Shown: in pieces, positions 23,830 through 34,624 of the stretch
Layout of the letters: every line of letters starts with the position of its first letter
Position numbering within the stretch: the first letter of the stretch is position 1
Assembly: GCA_000310025.1 (NCBI GenBank)
Contig: FN649728.1
Location: forward strand, 5,502,761-5,566,760
Direction: 5' to 3'
DNA: 64,000 nucleotides
From: Ectocarpus siliculosus
Taxonomy: Eukaryota; Sar; Phaeophyceae; Ectocarpales; Ectocarpaceae
The notes under the pieces: model-generated
The model's input: the letters and a program-made list of their open reading frames with translations, nothing else
What the model was told of the DNA's origin: nothing
Database searches by the model: none
Made by a program: the position numbers and the translations under genes

Positions 23830-24201
23830 TTCCCAGGGACTCGGCCCTGAGACCCAGCGTCGGGGACTACGACTTTGAGGGCAGCCGAGGCCGCCGCCGC
23901 CGGCTCGTCGACCACCGTCCATCCGGCCCTCGGGCGCAAGCCCACGGGGGCCCCGTACGACCCGACGCTCAGCCGTTTCCTCTTTCACGAGGACGGCCCC
24001 AGCGCCCACGCCTACAGCCTGGAGTCAGCCAGGGGGAGCGGCGGCCACGGCGGATTGGCCGGCCACGCGGCGGCGCCGCCGGCGTGGTCGTTCGGGGGCC
24101 AGCGGCCGGCTCCCAGACCCCCGGACGACCCCCGGCCAGGCACCTTCAGGCCTCCTTACATAACGAGACCGATCCCTGCTGCTCGTCTTCTCCAGCCGGG
24201 G
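23830..24201 (+). CDS. Possible exon of a sperm-tail PG-rich repeat-like protein
   Basis: A plus-strand frame (about 23875-24201) reads HPALGRKPTGAPYDP, AYSLESARG and APPAWSFGGQRP followed by DDPRPGTFRPP. The 'SFGGR ... PGPGtY' rhythm is typical of STPGR/ODF3-type axonemal proteins, which a flagellate-zoid alga would have. A good donor (CCGGG|GTGAGG) ends the frame near 24201. A polypyrimidine tract with CAG acceptors lies upstream at about 23760-23835. The start and phase are not settled, and a neighbouring frame reads PSVGDYDFEG, another PG-like string, so the exon may be damaged or mis-sequenced. No other exons were found. Confidence 0.4.
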
Positions 24202-24419
24202 TGAGGTTTGGGGCCGGACGCGAGGACATGTCCAGTAGCGTTTCGGGGATCCCGCGGGTGGAGGTGGAGGAGAGGGCGGCGCGGGGGCAGGCGGGCGGCC
24301 GGAGAGCGAGGCTGTACCTCCCCGAGAGGGACCGCACGGGCTCGAGAGCGTTCATGCGCTCGAGGAAGTTGCCTAGGCCGGGGACCCGAGGGCCTAGCAG
24401 TTAGTCGTTCGTTTTATGA

Positions 24420-24566
24420 TGTGTGTGTGTGTTTTTATTATTAGCATCGACCGCGTTAAAACGGCTGACAAATGAAAAGACGTCAGTCTTAGTGCGGTTG
24501 AAAACACAAAACACTCCTATCTGCCATGAACTGGGACCCCGTGAGGGGGCAGCATGGGGGGAGGCC
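24420..24566 (+). repeat. Dispersed ~145-bp repeat, copy 1
   Basis: Starts with a GT-run and T-rich stretch, then GCATCGACCGCG, GGCTGACAAATG, AAGACGTCAGTC, GTGCGGTTGAAAACACAAAA and GCAGCATGGGG. Other copies: 31220-31362 (inverted) and 31735-31855. On the reverse strand it reads GGTCAGCCGGTTAGCGCGG, a tRNA A-box-like head. Confidence 0.7.
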
Positions 24567-24695
24567 AAACTATCCTTCGGATCAAAGACAGAAACACCAG
24601 CAACAGAAGAAAACTGGACGCGTCTACCAAGGCTATTACCTTGTACTCTAGTTCGTTTAGGAGTACTTTCACCATTATCCTCCTTGCTTTCGCTA

Positions 24696-24883
24696 TGTTT
24701 GGGTGCGGTAGCCCGTCAGAGGCCGAAAGAGAAAGAAGGTTGACTCAAGACCTTGGTTGATTAGAGAGTGAGAGACATGCGGTAGGCAAAACCATCGCCA
24801 TGCAGCATGCCCATCAACACATTTCATCCGCATACCCCCCCGGAGGCCCCATAGACAGTATACTCTGCCGAGCACCCCAAACA
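24696..24883 (-). repeat. 3' LTR of the non-autonomous element
   Basis: 188 bp, TG...CA ends with inverted TGTTTGGG/CCCAAACA. Appears identical to the LTR at 29059-29246. Flanked on the left by CGCTA. Confidence 0.9.
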
Positions 24884-26569
24884 GCCCCCCTGCTCGGTAC
24901 GAGATACGATCTACGAAATCCTCGTCACGACTATCATTGCCAGGTAAAACGGCGATAAATCAAACTACGCATCCAAACGGAAATCATCCACCATTCATTC
25001 CAATTCAAACAATTTCCCAATAAAACAATGTTCTACGAAATCTGTCGATCTCCCAATAAAACATGCTTTACGAAATCTTTCAAATCTTCTGATGATATCA
25101 AATTACTATCTCCTAAAAGGTCTGTCAATAAACAATTCACCCTCTTGAGAAAAATGCTTTACCAAATTCTCAAGAAGTCAAAACACAAACAGTCACCCTT
25201 GGAAAAATACCCAGCACAGATACACATTACATCAGAATCACGTCAGAACGGGGACGGGTGACTCCGGGAAAACGTGTCCAACGTCCTGACTTAGTCAGAA
25301 CAAATTCCTCAGATAAACATTCATGTTTCAACTCATTGACCAGCTCAAATAATAATCGGAAGCACAAAGGCTTCAACCATGACTGACGAGAACATGCCAA
25401 ATCCTTCCTCCAATACCCAATACCTTGACAAATATACCAGTCCAACAGCCCCCCTGCTGTAACATCCATCCCAAACACGAAGAAACCAAACAAACAAGTC
25501 CAAAACAAACATGAAGCAACCAACAAATCCCAAACAGACAATAAACAATACAGCAGCCCCCCTGCTGGGACATCTCATATAAACGCAACGAAAATCCCAT
25601 TCAATATTCAATTCCATGTCACCTCCGCAGGTAAAACGCGGAAAACGATCCAGACATGAACTACCCAAATCCCATCAGCCAACATCAATTCCATATAAAA
25701 TCCCCAGGGAAAACACGGAAAATCCCAACATGAACTACCAAACCCGATGTCAGAAACACTGCTTGTTGTGCTGCGGCGGACAGCATGGTATCACATCCCC
25801 CCCCCCATGATTTCCGACAGCAGTGCAACAATCAGGCGTGATTCCGCAAAATCCAGCATGCCAATTCTGCATCGAACTTCATCAACTCCAAACCGAAACA
25901 AGAAAAGAAAATATATCAAAGAAAAGGCGTCACACGTCCAGCGCATACCAGCCTGCCGTACAGGCCTACTTGGAAAGGAAAATTGGTACTCCGCAAGGAT
26001 TGACTCGTCGGGTACGGTACATCGGAGGGACAGAGAAACGGTGCGTGCCCCCCAACGTCTTTACCCAGCACGTCGAACGCCAAGCCAATGCCTACTACAT
26101 ATATCCAGTACCATCAGAAAAACATAGAGAGAATGTGATCCCAACAAAGAAGGAAAACCAAAGTGGAACAAACCGTACGCAGAAATAATACTACCACCGC
26201 CATTTGAGATATTGTCTTGACAAACAACAGCCCCCCGGCCGCAACATTCCATTTGTCTCCCAGAAAAACAACAATAATCAGCCATGGAAATTCCCTGCCA
26301 TTTGGCCGTGGAAATTAGTGTCCCTGCAAGGTAAAACGCGGGTGGGCATCTCTACAGAACAAAACAAAAACAAATCCAAACCTGCAAATGTGCCAACGAT
26401 AGGAAAAATGATTTGCAGACGGTGAAAAATGCAGCATTGTATCTGAAGATCAAAACACAAGAACAACATCGTGCACAAAACAAATTTCAGAAAAATGACA
26501 AGAATACGCAAACAAACGTCACGTGCCTTGGCGAGTTTAAGACCCCAGCAGAAGTCGCGCTGCTTGCCG
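24884..26569 (-). other. Long A/C-rich 3' untranslated part of the element
   Basis: Noncoding stretch between the Gag-like frame and the 3' LTR. The purine-tract complement GCCCCCCTGCT occurs at the LTR edge (24884-24894) and again at 25448-25458 and 25556-25566. Near each lies a repeated GGTAAAACGCGG/GGGAAAACACGG word (24955, 25633, 25708, 26330). This gives the region an irregular repeat structure. Confidence 0.6.
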
Positions 26570-28807
26570 TCATTGTTGGACTCGCCCGATCCTCCGAACT
26601 CCTTTCCCCGCTTCATGATCCTCCTGTCGTTGCTCCGGTCGCGAACACGGGCTCCCCGGCCGTTGCCCACGCGACATCTTTCCACGGTCGAACGGGGTGT
26701 CCATCCCCATCACCAGCCCCACCCTCCCAGCCTTCAGCCGGCACAGCTTCCCCGGGTCGAAGGGGCGCAGCAGTGCCCCAAACCAGGCCACATCCATCCC
26801 GTCTGCCTCGTCGTTTCTACTGCTGCCGATGCTGCTGCCGCTACTGCTGCTGGAGCCATCGACCAGGTCGTCCACCCCGGGATAGTTGGCGCCGCGCACC
26901 CCCGAACACACGGTGCCGGGATCGAAAGGGTGCGTGGACGCCCCCCTCTCGCCACAGACGCTGTCACCCCAGCAGCCATCAACCTCACCTGCGCACCAAC
27001 CGCCATCATCGCTACCGTCGTCGATGCCGTTGACCACCGCTTCTCCGTTGCTGGCCGCCCCCCCAACCGATATGGTGGGGGAAACGTTACCGACGGTTGC
27101 CATCGTAGCGGCCGGTGCCGTCGCCGCGGTCGCGGGTCGTGCCGTCACCGATGTCGCCACTCCAGCCGCCGATGCCGCCACTGCAGCCACCTGCGCGGGC
27201 TCTCGAGCCATTCTCCCCGCCGCCACAGCGGGAGAAACAACACCGTCGGGTGCCGCCGCCGTCGCCGCTGGAACCGCCGTCGATGCCAACGCTCCAACCA
27301 CCATCGCTCCGGTTGTTCTCCCCGCCACCGTCGCGGAGATAACAGTGTCGCCGGGCACCGCCGCCGTCGCCGCTGGAACCGCCGCCGATGCCGCTACTCC
27401 AGCTGTCGCCGCGAGCCCTCCGCGCGCTTCCTCCGCCGTCGCTGCGAAGGTAACACTACCGCCGCCGTAGGTCGCCACCGTCGCCTCTGGAGCTGCTGCC
27501 GATGCCGCCGCTCCTGCCGCCACTGCAGGGACCCCGGCAATTCCCCCCGCCGCCGTCGCTGCGAGGGAAACACTACCGCCGCCGTAGGTCGCCGCCGTCG
27601 CCGCTGGAGCTGCCGCCGATGCCGCCGCTCGTGCTGCCACCGCGGGGACTCGGGCCATCCCCCCTGCCGCCGTCGCGGGGGGAACACTGCCGCCAGAGGT
27701 CGCCGCCATCGCCGCCGGAGCTGCTGCCGATGCCGCCGCTCGTGCTGCCACCGCGGGGACCCCGGCCGTTCCCCCCGCCGCCGCCGCGGGGAAAACACTG
27801 CCGCCGGAGATCGCCGCCGTCGCCGCTGGAGCTGCTGCCGATGCCGCCACTCCAGTCGCCAACGCAGGCGCTCCGGCCATTTCTCCCGCCCCAGCGGCGG
27901 GGAAAACATCATCGCAGACACTGCCACCAGCGTGAACCATGTCCACAGAATCATTCCATCCAAACCATCCGTCATCATCACCGTCCACAGCGCCGCCAGC
28001 GTGAACCACGTCGACGAAATCAGAGCGGTACTCGCTCTCTGCCATCACCTCGCCGCCAACGTGAACCAGGTCGACAAAATCAGAGCGGTACTCGCTCTCT
28101 ACCACCACCTGCTGCTGTACGACCGAGCTTCCACCGATGTCCATGCAGCTGCCGCCGCCATTGACGCCCATCCAGCAGCCACCGCGGACGATACGGCCGT
28201 CATCCTCGCCGCTGCTGCCATGAAGATGCACGGCGCAGTTCCGCCACATATGGCCGTACTGACCACAGGCGCCGCACGTACCCTCGAACCTGCGGGGTGC
28301 GGCGCATTCTTCGCCATGGTGGCCGTTCCTGCCGCACCGAGTGCAATGGTATACCGTACCAGGCGGAGAGGGTGATTCCTGCTGGAAATACACGGCGTTG
28401 CTCCCGCAGTCATATATCCCACCAACTCCGGTTGGCGGCAGCTGCTGTTGCTGCCGCGCCAACTGCTGGTGCTGCCGCGCCTGGTGGCTCTGAGTGAAAA
28501 CGCAATGTTGGTTCTGCTGACTGACAAAACCACCACGAGAACACTGCTGTACCTGCGATGGCTGCTGCTGCCATTGAGCACTCCATCGCTGCTGCTGTTG
28601 TTGTTGTTGTTGCTGCCGCCTAAGTCTCTCCTTCTCATACTCGGCAGCCTCCGCAGCTCTGAGCACCTTCACCAGCCTCTCCACCTCCGACTCGGCAGCT
28701 CGTAGCTTCTCTGCTGCGTTGCGCGACCTCTCCTCCATCTTGATGCGCACAACTGTACCCTCCTCCCTTTGCGAATCTCTTCCTATTCCGCCGCTTCTCT
28801 CCTCCAT
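26570..28807 (-). CDS. Gag-like zinc-knuckle protein of the non-autonomous LTR element
   Basis: 745 codons from an ATG, uninterrupted. N-terminus (about residues 1-70) is a charged, coiled-coil-like region, then Gln-rich. About residues 150-200 hold two CX2CX4HX4C knuckles (CTRCGRNGHHGEEC and CGACGQYGHMWRNC), typical of nucleic-acid-binding Gag. Next come repeated SEYRSDFVD blocks. The middle has about nine Ala-rich repeats of 35-45 residues (AASAAAPAATAA plus GGSV). The C-terminus has three related FDPGxxC/FDRGxxS blocks. No enzyme domain is present. Overlapping plus-strand frames are antisense shadows of its GC-rich repeats. Presumed role: coating the element RNA in particles supplied by a relative. 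Confidence 0.7.
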   Translation of the reverse strand: MEERSGGIGRDSQREEGTVVRIKMEERSRNAAEKLRAAESEVERLVKVLRAAEAAEYEKERLRRQQQQQQQQQRWSAQWQQQPSQVQQCSRGGFVSQQNQHCVFTQSHQARQHQQLARQQQQLPPTGVGGIYDCGSNAVYFQQESPSPPGTVYHCTRCGRNGHHGEECAAPRRFEGTCGACGQYGHMWRNCAVHLHGSSGEDDGRIVRGGCWMGVNGGGSCMDIGGSSVVQQQVVVESEYRSDFVDLVHVGGEVMAESEYRSDFVDVVHAGGAVDGDDDGWFGWNDSVDMVHAGGSVCDDVFPAAGAGEMAGAPALATGVAASAAAPAATAAISGGSVFPAAAAGGTAGVPAVAARAAASAAAPAAMAATSGGSVPPATAAGGMARVPAVAARAAASAAAPAATAATYGGGSVSLAATAAGGIAGVPAVAAGAAASAAAPEATVATYGGGSVTFAATAEEARGGLAATAGVAASAAVPAATAAVPGDTVISATVAGRTTGAMVVGALASTAVPAATAAAPDGVVSPAVAAGRMAREPAQVAAVAASAAGVATSVTARPATAATAPAATMATVGNVSPTISVGGAASNGEAVVNGIDDGSDDGGWCAGEVDGCWGDSVCGERGASTHPFDPGTVCSGVRGANYPGVDDLVDGSSSSSGSSIGSSRNDEADGMDVAWFGALLRPFDPGKLCRLKAGRVGLVMGMDTPFDRGKMSRGQRPGSPCSRPEQRQEDHEAGKGVRRIGRVQQ

Positions 28808-29058
28808 AGTCTACGCTTGAAAAATATCCCGTACCCTGCTGTCCCAGCCCTGAAGCGCTGTCCCAGCAATACACCCCCTGCTGTCCCGGTCCCCGATGGC
28901 CACCGTCCCAGCTATACACTACCAGCTGCCGTGCTGTCCCGTCCCCGTTGGCCACGTCCCAGCTTAGCTATATATATCGTATTCGCCGCCCCATTGGCCC
29001 GGCACATACAGCTCAGACGCCAATACCCACTACCAACACCAGGCCATACAATATATTG
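28808..29058 (-). other. 5' leader of the non-autonomous element
   Basis: Between the 5' LTR and the Gag-like ATG. On the minus strand the motif GCTGGGAC recurs four times (about 28970, 28910, 28860, 28840), often as GCTGGGACAGCAGGG. It may be a packaging or primer-binding region; no standard initiator-tRNA primer site was recognised. Confidence 0.5.
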
Positions 29059-29246
29059 TGTTTGGGTGCGGTAGCCCGTCAGAGGCCGAAAGAGAAAGAA
29101 GGTTGACTCAAGACCTTGGTTGATTAGAGAGTGAGAGACATGCGGTAGGCAAAACCATCGCCATGCAGCATGCCCATCAACACATTTCATCCGCATACCC
29201 CCCCGGAGGCCCCATAGACAGTATACTCTGCCGAGCACCCCAAACA
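29059..29246 (-). repeat. 5' LTR of the non-autonomous element
   Basis: 188 bp, appears identical to 24696-24883. Flanked on the right by the CGCTA duplication. Confidence 0.9.
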
Positions 29247-29251
29247 CGCTA

Positions 29252-31210
29252 CTATCATTCTGATCCTCATTTTGACAAGAATCTCTGGGCAGTTCTTCCC
29301 TAGCCCTACGTCTTGTGTTTTGGGGAAGGTCATCTGGCTCAAACCCTGTGCTCTCTTCCACTTCTCCATGTTTTCCTCCTCCATCGTCCTCTTCGTCCTC
29401 CTTTCTTCCCTTTCTCTTTCCTTCGTCTCCGTCAGTCCTAAAATAATTACCCTCATTACTATCGATGTGTGTGTCTATGTTTGTGCTGCATTGACCAGTT
29501 AAACATTTGTAAAAATGTCGTCAGTCTCCAGCGAAGCCAGAAGATAATGGGTTGTGTGCTACAGTAGGACCTTCTCCGCTAATAAAGCGTCCGCTACGCG
29601 TAGGTTCTCCTTGACACGATTGCATTGTGTCGTACAACGTGTTGTAGTTGTGAATGCAGCAAGGTTGGGGCGCACCTCTTGGCAAACGTCACCCGCACTT
29701 ATCATAACAACGAACGTTATTTCTGCTGTAGGGCTCACGACGACGAACGAACGTAAACTTCACAGGCGGAGCAAGTCCAACACATCACGGATGAACGACC
29801 ATGTGGGTGGCACCACCCGTCACCCAAGGACCTTCGGTCGTCCGGGTTCAAGTTTGCTTTCTGCCAACAATTGATGTGTGGCTGAAAGACGTGTGCGCCT
29901 TGTCATCTCATCTAATGTGAACGTCATTTTCCCACCCCTGGGCATGCATGTTTGGACGCGAAAATCAAGGGTCACACAGAAGGAGTCCGCACAGCAACTT
30001 TTCGTGATGCGTAGAGCCGAATAGAACATGCTTGATGATGGCCTTGCAGTACGGTCACAGCGAGTGAAAGGACGGGGAGCCTCGAAAAGGGGCGAGAGTT
30101 TGGCGCGGACATCTCTATGGTCCATTCACAACAATCTGAAATTCCCCCCGCATCGACATACCTTGATGTGTTGTTACGAATATCTTTGGCGCCAAAGCAA
30201 AAAAATGTGCCAGGTGGCTCTTCTCACGATTATTCAGTATTCCTCCAAAACACAAGAAAAGGGTTAGAGGCGATTGGCGAGAGGAATCATTTGCCGCATT
30301 CTTCTTTGAAAACCCTACAGCAGGATCTCGCACATGGCGTCCTCAAACTAAAAACTAACACCCAACCAACGCCAAAACAAAACACACTATTGTACGCATA
30401 ATATCGGCGTGAAAAGTTCTGAAATCTCATATGTAGTCAAGTAAAGGAGAGTATTTTTCGCTTCGAGGAAAGGACCTCCATGTTTTAACAAATAGCACTC
30501 CATCATTGGTTGCTGTGCCGACTGCACCGACGCGACCGCACGTGTAAAAGGAAAACATTGATTCCAAAAAATAACACTGAAAGTACACATTAATTTAAAG
30601 AAACTCCCATTTGTTTTGGTTGTGCCTACTGCACGCATCCTCCCCCCAAATATCGCTTCGTTCGACATCAAATCAGTCATTGAACAAATAAAATGGTCTT
30701 CCTTCCAGATTCGGTGTCAATATATCTCGCTTGGAGAACTTGATGATAAATATACTTTAACGGAAATTTGACATTTACCAGCAATTTGCAACAGGTGTCC
30801 AAATCCGTTTATATGTTTGGATACGGCTCTACGCCGCCGACACAAACGGATGGAAGGATTCCGGGTTATCGCAGATAATACGAAACTCGGCTTTGGGAGA
30901 TAGATAGATGCGCCCGCCCGCACAGACAGGGTGTTGAACGGTACTGACTCCTTACTTTCATCTATTTCTTATTCGCACCCCACAAGAAAGTAGGTGTACC
31001 TGTTTGTGCAGGATTGTTAGACCATATGTTTTGCATTGACCACACTACTAGTACCATCCTCTTTGCGAGAGGGGCCTTTCCCACTACTGCAAAGTATACA
31101 CGGCTTCGCCGCGCGTTTTGGACAAAAACGTTGAAAAAGAAAACAGGGCTGACGAAGCAGAAGCAAGAACATACATACACACACGTACGTCTGTCTTTGA
31201 TCCGGAGGAT
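29252..31210. other. No recognisable gene
   Basis: Several open frames of 70-105 codons overlap on both strands and show no motif. A/T-rich compared with the flanks. I see no repeat that I can place. Confidence 0.4.
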
Positions 31211-31219
31211 AGTTTAGCC

Positions 31220-31362
31220 ACCCCATGCTGCCCCCTCACGGGGTCCCAGTTCATGGCAGATAGAAGTGTTTTGTGTTTTCAACCGCACGAAGACTGACGC
31301 CATTTCATTGGTCAGCCGGGTAGCGCGGTCAATGCTAATGATAAATACACACACACACACAC
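31220..31362 (-). repeat. Dispersed ~145-bp repeat, copy 2 (inverted)
   Basis: Reverse complement of the repeat at 24420-24566, ending in an AC-run. Here it reads TTGGTCAGCCGGGTAGCGCG directly on plus. Confidence 0.7.
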
Positions 31363-31734
31363 ATGTAAACTGCAATATATCTTTCAGTCTTTTTTTGAAT
31401 GTTTGGGCGCTGCCGAACGATATCACTCAGTGAGGGCGGTGCGTGAAGACCTCTGAGGGTTCTTCACTTTGCGAGCAAATGTGTTGTCGGGTGCATGTAA
31501 TAAATAGAACATTCGAAGTATGTATGGCCTGATACTACCCCTGTTTGTAAGCACTAAAAAAACCACGCAGTTCATGGGGAAAAAAGAAGAAAACTAAAAA
31601 AAATCAGGGAGCTGAACAGGCGTTCTTCCCGGCTATCCCATTCGGGTATTACAGTTCCGTAGCAACTACGGGTGCGGTGGAGACAATATTTTGTTGTATA
31701 TAAATATAAAAAGGTTTGAGTTTGCGGCGAAACA

Positions 31735-31855
31735 TGTGTGTGTTTTTATTTATTTGCATCGACCGCGCTAACCGGATGACCAATGTAAAGACGTCAGTCT
31801 CAGTGCGGTTGAAAACACAAAACACTTCTAAATGAATGCCATTAACTGGGAGTGT
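31735..31855 (+). repeat. Dispersed ~145-bp repeat, copy 3 (partial)
   Basis: GTGTGTTTTTATTTATTTGC then ATCGACCGCGCTAACCGG and AAGACGTCAGTCTCAGTGCG match the copy at 24420. The 3' part stops after CCATTAACTGGGA. Confidence 0.7.
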
Positions 31856-32086
31856 GTGTGCAATCGAAAGACGAGTCGTCTCCACCGAGTGGTGGTGGTG
31901 TGCTTGGTTGTGAAAGCTGGATAGTCGTCGGGTTGGACGTCTCCAACTTTTGTACGTCGCACCGATTGAGGACTTGGCACCTGCCTCCATTGATTGTTAC
32001 CCACTCGTCTACCATGTATTTTTAGGCCGTCGAATGGCAACCTACCCTCCCAGCTGTCTCCTCCCACACCTATTACCCCCACTCTG

Positions 32087-32416
32087 ATCGATAGTTCGGG
32101 TGGCTCAGTTGTGTGTGATGGGAGCGTAGAGCAGCTCGGCCATGACGGGCCGTAAGGGTATGTAAAGACGTGTAGACGTGGTGAAAAACGTGTTGTATTC
32201 ATCGGGGGCGTGCTTGAGCTCGTCATTCCATCACGGCATCAAGTCACGCATAACGCTTTAACACCCAGAACGAATGTCCATGAATCTCCACCAATCTATC
32301 ATACTCCCAAGGAAAACACAAAGAAGCTTCCTGTTCCTCCGCAGTTCGTCACTGCAATTCCCGTATATGTATACGCAGTATACCACCCCCATGCTATGCT
32401 ACGAGTATATCGAATA
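32087..32416 (-). repeat. 3' LTR of the copia element
   Basis: 330 bp, starting ATCGATAGTTCGGGTGG on plus and ending TATATCGAATA. The purine-tract complement GCCCCCCTGCT follows at once (32417-32427). It lacks the usual TG...CA ends. Confidence 0.75.
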
Positions 32417-32725
32417 GCCCCCCTGCTCGTATGCATCGTCATGCTCCGACAAAATATCAAAGTCATCCTTCTCATTCCAGTTCATCCCAAAACAAATCAA
32501 AACCAAGACAAAATCGAAAACTCCAAACTCCAACACCAAAACAATACCTCCAAAAACAATCAATCGCATACCAACTCTTCCAAATCAAGAAAGAAAAATC
32601 CCAAACATTAACCTTCCAAAACACTACCATCTCCACTTGACCCTCTCTATCTCTTGTTCAAACTCGTACATATCCTCTCTCTTCCACTCAACGGCAAAGC
32701 ACGATTTGATCCCAAAACACCTCTT

Positions 32726-34300
32726 TCACTGCAAATTCATCACAAAGTCTCTGTGCAACGCAAAAGATTCCTTGCTGATAGCCTTCGTCAAGAAATCTCC
32801 ATGCTGAAACTCCGACGACGCATGAGTAATCGAAATCTCTTTCCTCTCTACCAGTTCCCTGATAAAGTGATGCCGTACATCAATGTGCTTCGAGTTTGAG
32901 TTCGTGATCGGGTTGTGCGCCGTCTGAATCGCTCCCTGATTATCCTCGAAGATTTGAATGCACGGCATACCTGCATCTGGCGACATAAAACGCCAAACTT
33001 GCCTCAAGAAAAGCACCTCCTTCAAGACGTCGGCAATTGCCACATACTCTGCTTCCGTTGTGGAAAGCGTAACGCACTTCTGCGTCCTCGAAAACCAAGT
33101 CACACCCCCACCCCCACACATCACTAGTCCTCCTGAAACCGACCTACGGTCTGCTGCCTTGCTCGCATAGTCAGCGTCCACAAACACCTGCATGCTCATG
33201 CCAGTCACCACACCCCTCTCAAATGTAATCCCCATCCAACTCGTCCTACGCACGTACCCTAAAATACCAAGTGCTGCCTTCCAGTGCACCATCTTGGGAG
33301 ACGCGCAATACCGCGCTACTGCTCGTACTGCATTCGCGATGTCCGGCCTGGTTTGAGTGGCCAACCACATCAGGGATCCTACCAACTCGCGGAAAGGGAC
33401 ATCAGCACACGCTTCGTCCTCGTCAAAGTCGGTGAGCTTCATGCTCACAGGCAAGGGCACACTCTTCCCCCACTCTACGCCGTACTCTGCAGCCAACTCT
33501 TCTGCAAACCTTTGCTGCGAGATCCTCAAAAGGCCTCTCTCTAGATCTCTCTGGTAAAAGCACGCGGAGTACCACCTCAACTCCCCAAGGTTCTTCACGG
33601 GGACCATCTCGTTGAGGTCTCTGCCAAACTTGTTACATCTATCTCTCCTTCTGCCCTACGGCAAAAATGTCATCCACGTGGACCACGATGATCATGATCA
33701 CACGTCCCTCCTCCATCAATCGAAATACACATGCATCCGCCAAACATTGCACAAATCCTAAAAGTAACAAACACCTCGTCAGGTGCGCATGCCATTGTCG
33801 TGACGCCTGCTTCACACCGTACAGACTCTTGCATAGCTTCACGATCAGTCCAGATAACCTACCACAACCTTGCGGGAGACGCATGAAAACATCCTCTTCA
33901 AGCTCAGACTGCACAAATGCCTGCTGAATATCGAAATGGCACAAGTCAAGGTTCTGCTCACATGCCAAAGCTGCCAACAAACGCACACTAGACACGGATA
34001 TGGTGGGTGCAAACAATTCTCCAAAATCAATCGAAGCCCTCTGCATGTCCCCCCGCGCTACAAGTCTTGCCTTGAATTTCGTCGGCCATCCGTACTCGTC
34101 TGCCTTACAGTTGAATACCCACTTGGCGTTGATGAAGTTCTACTGGTTGCTACACCGGACTAAAAGTACCTGCATCCAACAGACCGAAAAACTCCCGACC
34201 GACTGCATCATCCCACAACTCTGAATGTTGAGACCGCATGGCCTCCTTGAACGTTTTCGGCACTCGGAGGTCGCTGGCGAGGCAGTGAGGAAGGTCCGGC
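32726..34300 (-). pseudogene. Copia RT and RNase H part
   Basis: Recognisable RT blocks include DFGELFAPTISVSSVRLLAA, FDIQQAFVQSEL and the catalytic VHVDDI. Then comes the RT/RNase H connection (GELRWYSACFYQRDLERGLL) and RNase H with FVDADYASKAADRRSVSG, STTEAEYVAIAD, EDNQGAIQTAHNP and KHIDVRHHFIRE. All are standard copia motifs. Part of a broken element. Confidence 0.8.
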
Positions 34301-34624
34301 GTCTTGTCAGGAGGGCGCTTGGCACGAAGAGTGGCTTCCACATCCTCGCGGGTGGCGAACATTGCTGCGAACATGTGCAGGCCCCCCGGCCCTCCAGCTC
34401 CTGCGGCCCCCCCGCTCCCATGGCCTGCTAAACTCGTATCTTGCGGCGGTGGGGGAGCGGGAGGGGCGATGCTGGCGGACGGTGGCAGGTCTCGACGTCC
34501 TTGATCGACGACCTCCCGGGTGGCGAGCGACGAGACGAGCGCGTCCTTGCCCATCATCGACAGCAGCCCAAGGCGGTGTTGGAGAGCGGTGCCGCCACCT
34601 GACGGCGACGGCGGTTGCTGTTGC

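Larger units (their letters stand above)
24696..29246 (-). mobile_element. Young non-autonomous LTR retrotransposon with a Gag-like frame
   Basis: Two 188-bp LTRs (24696-24883, 29059-29246) begin TGTTTGGG and end CCCAAACA. As far as I can read by eye they are identical. They are flanked by the 5-bp duplication CGCTA (24691-24695, 29247-29251). The element reads on the minus strand. A purine tract (complement of GCCCCCCTGCT, 24884-24894) abuts the 3' LTR, and the same 11 bases abut the 3' LTR of the copia element at 32.1 kb. The interior has one long Gag-like frame and no protease, integrase or RT, so it looks whole as a non-autonomous element and must be moved by partners. Likely very recent. 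Confidence 0.85.

Noticed and set aside
26471-28375. 634-codon plus-strand open frame
   Set aside because: It is antisense to the zinc-knuckle Gag-like frame; its Arg/His/Pro-rich content is the shadow of Ala-rich codon repeats.
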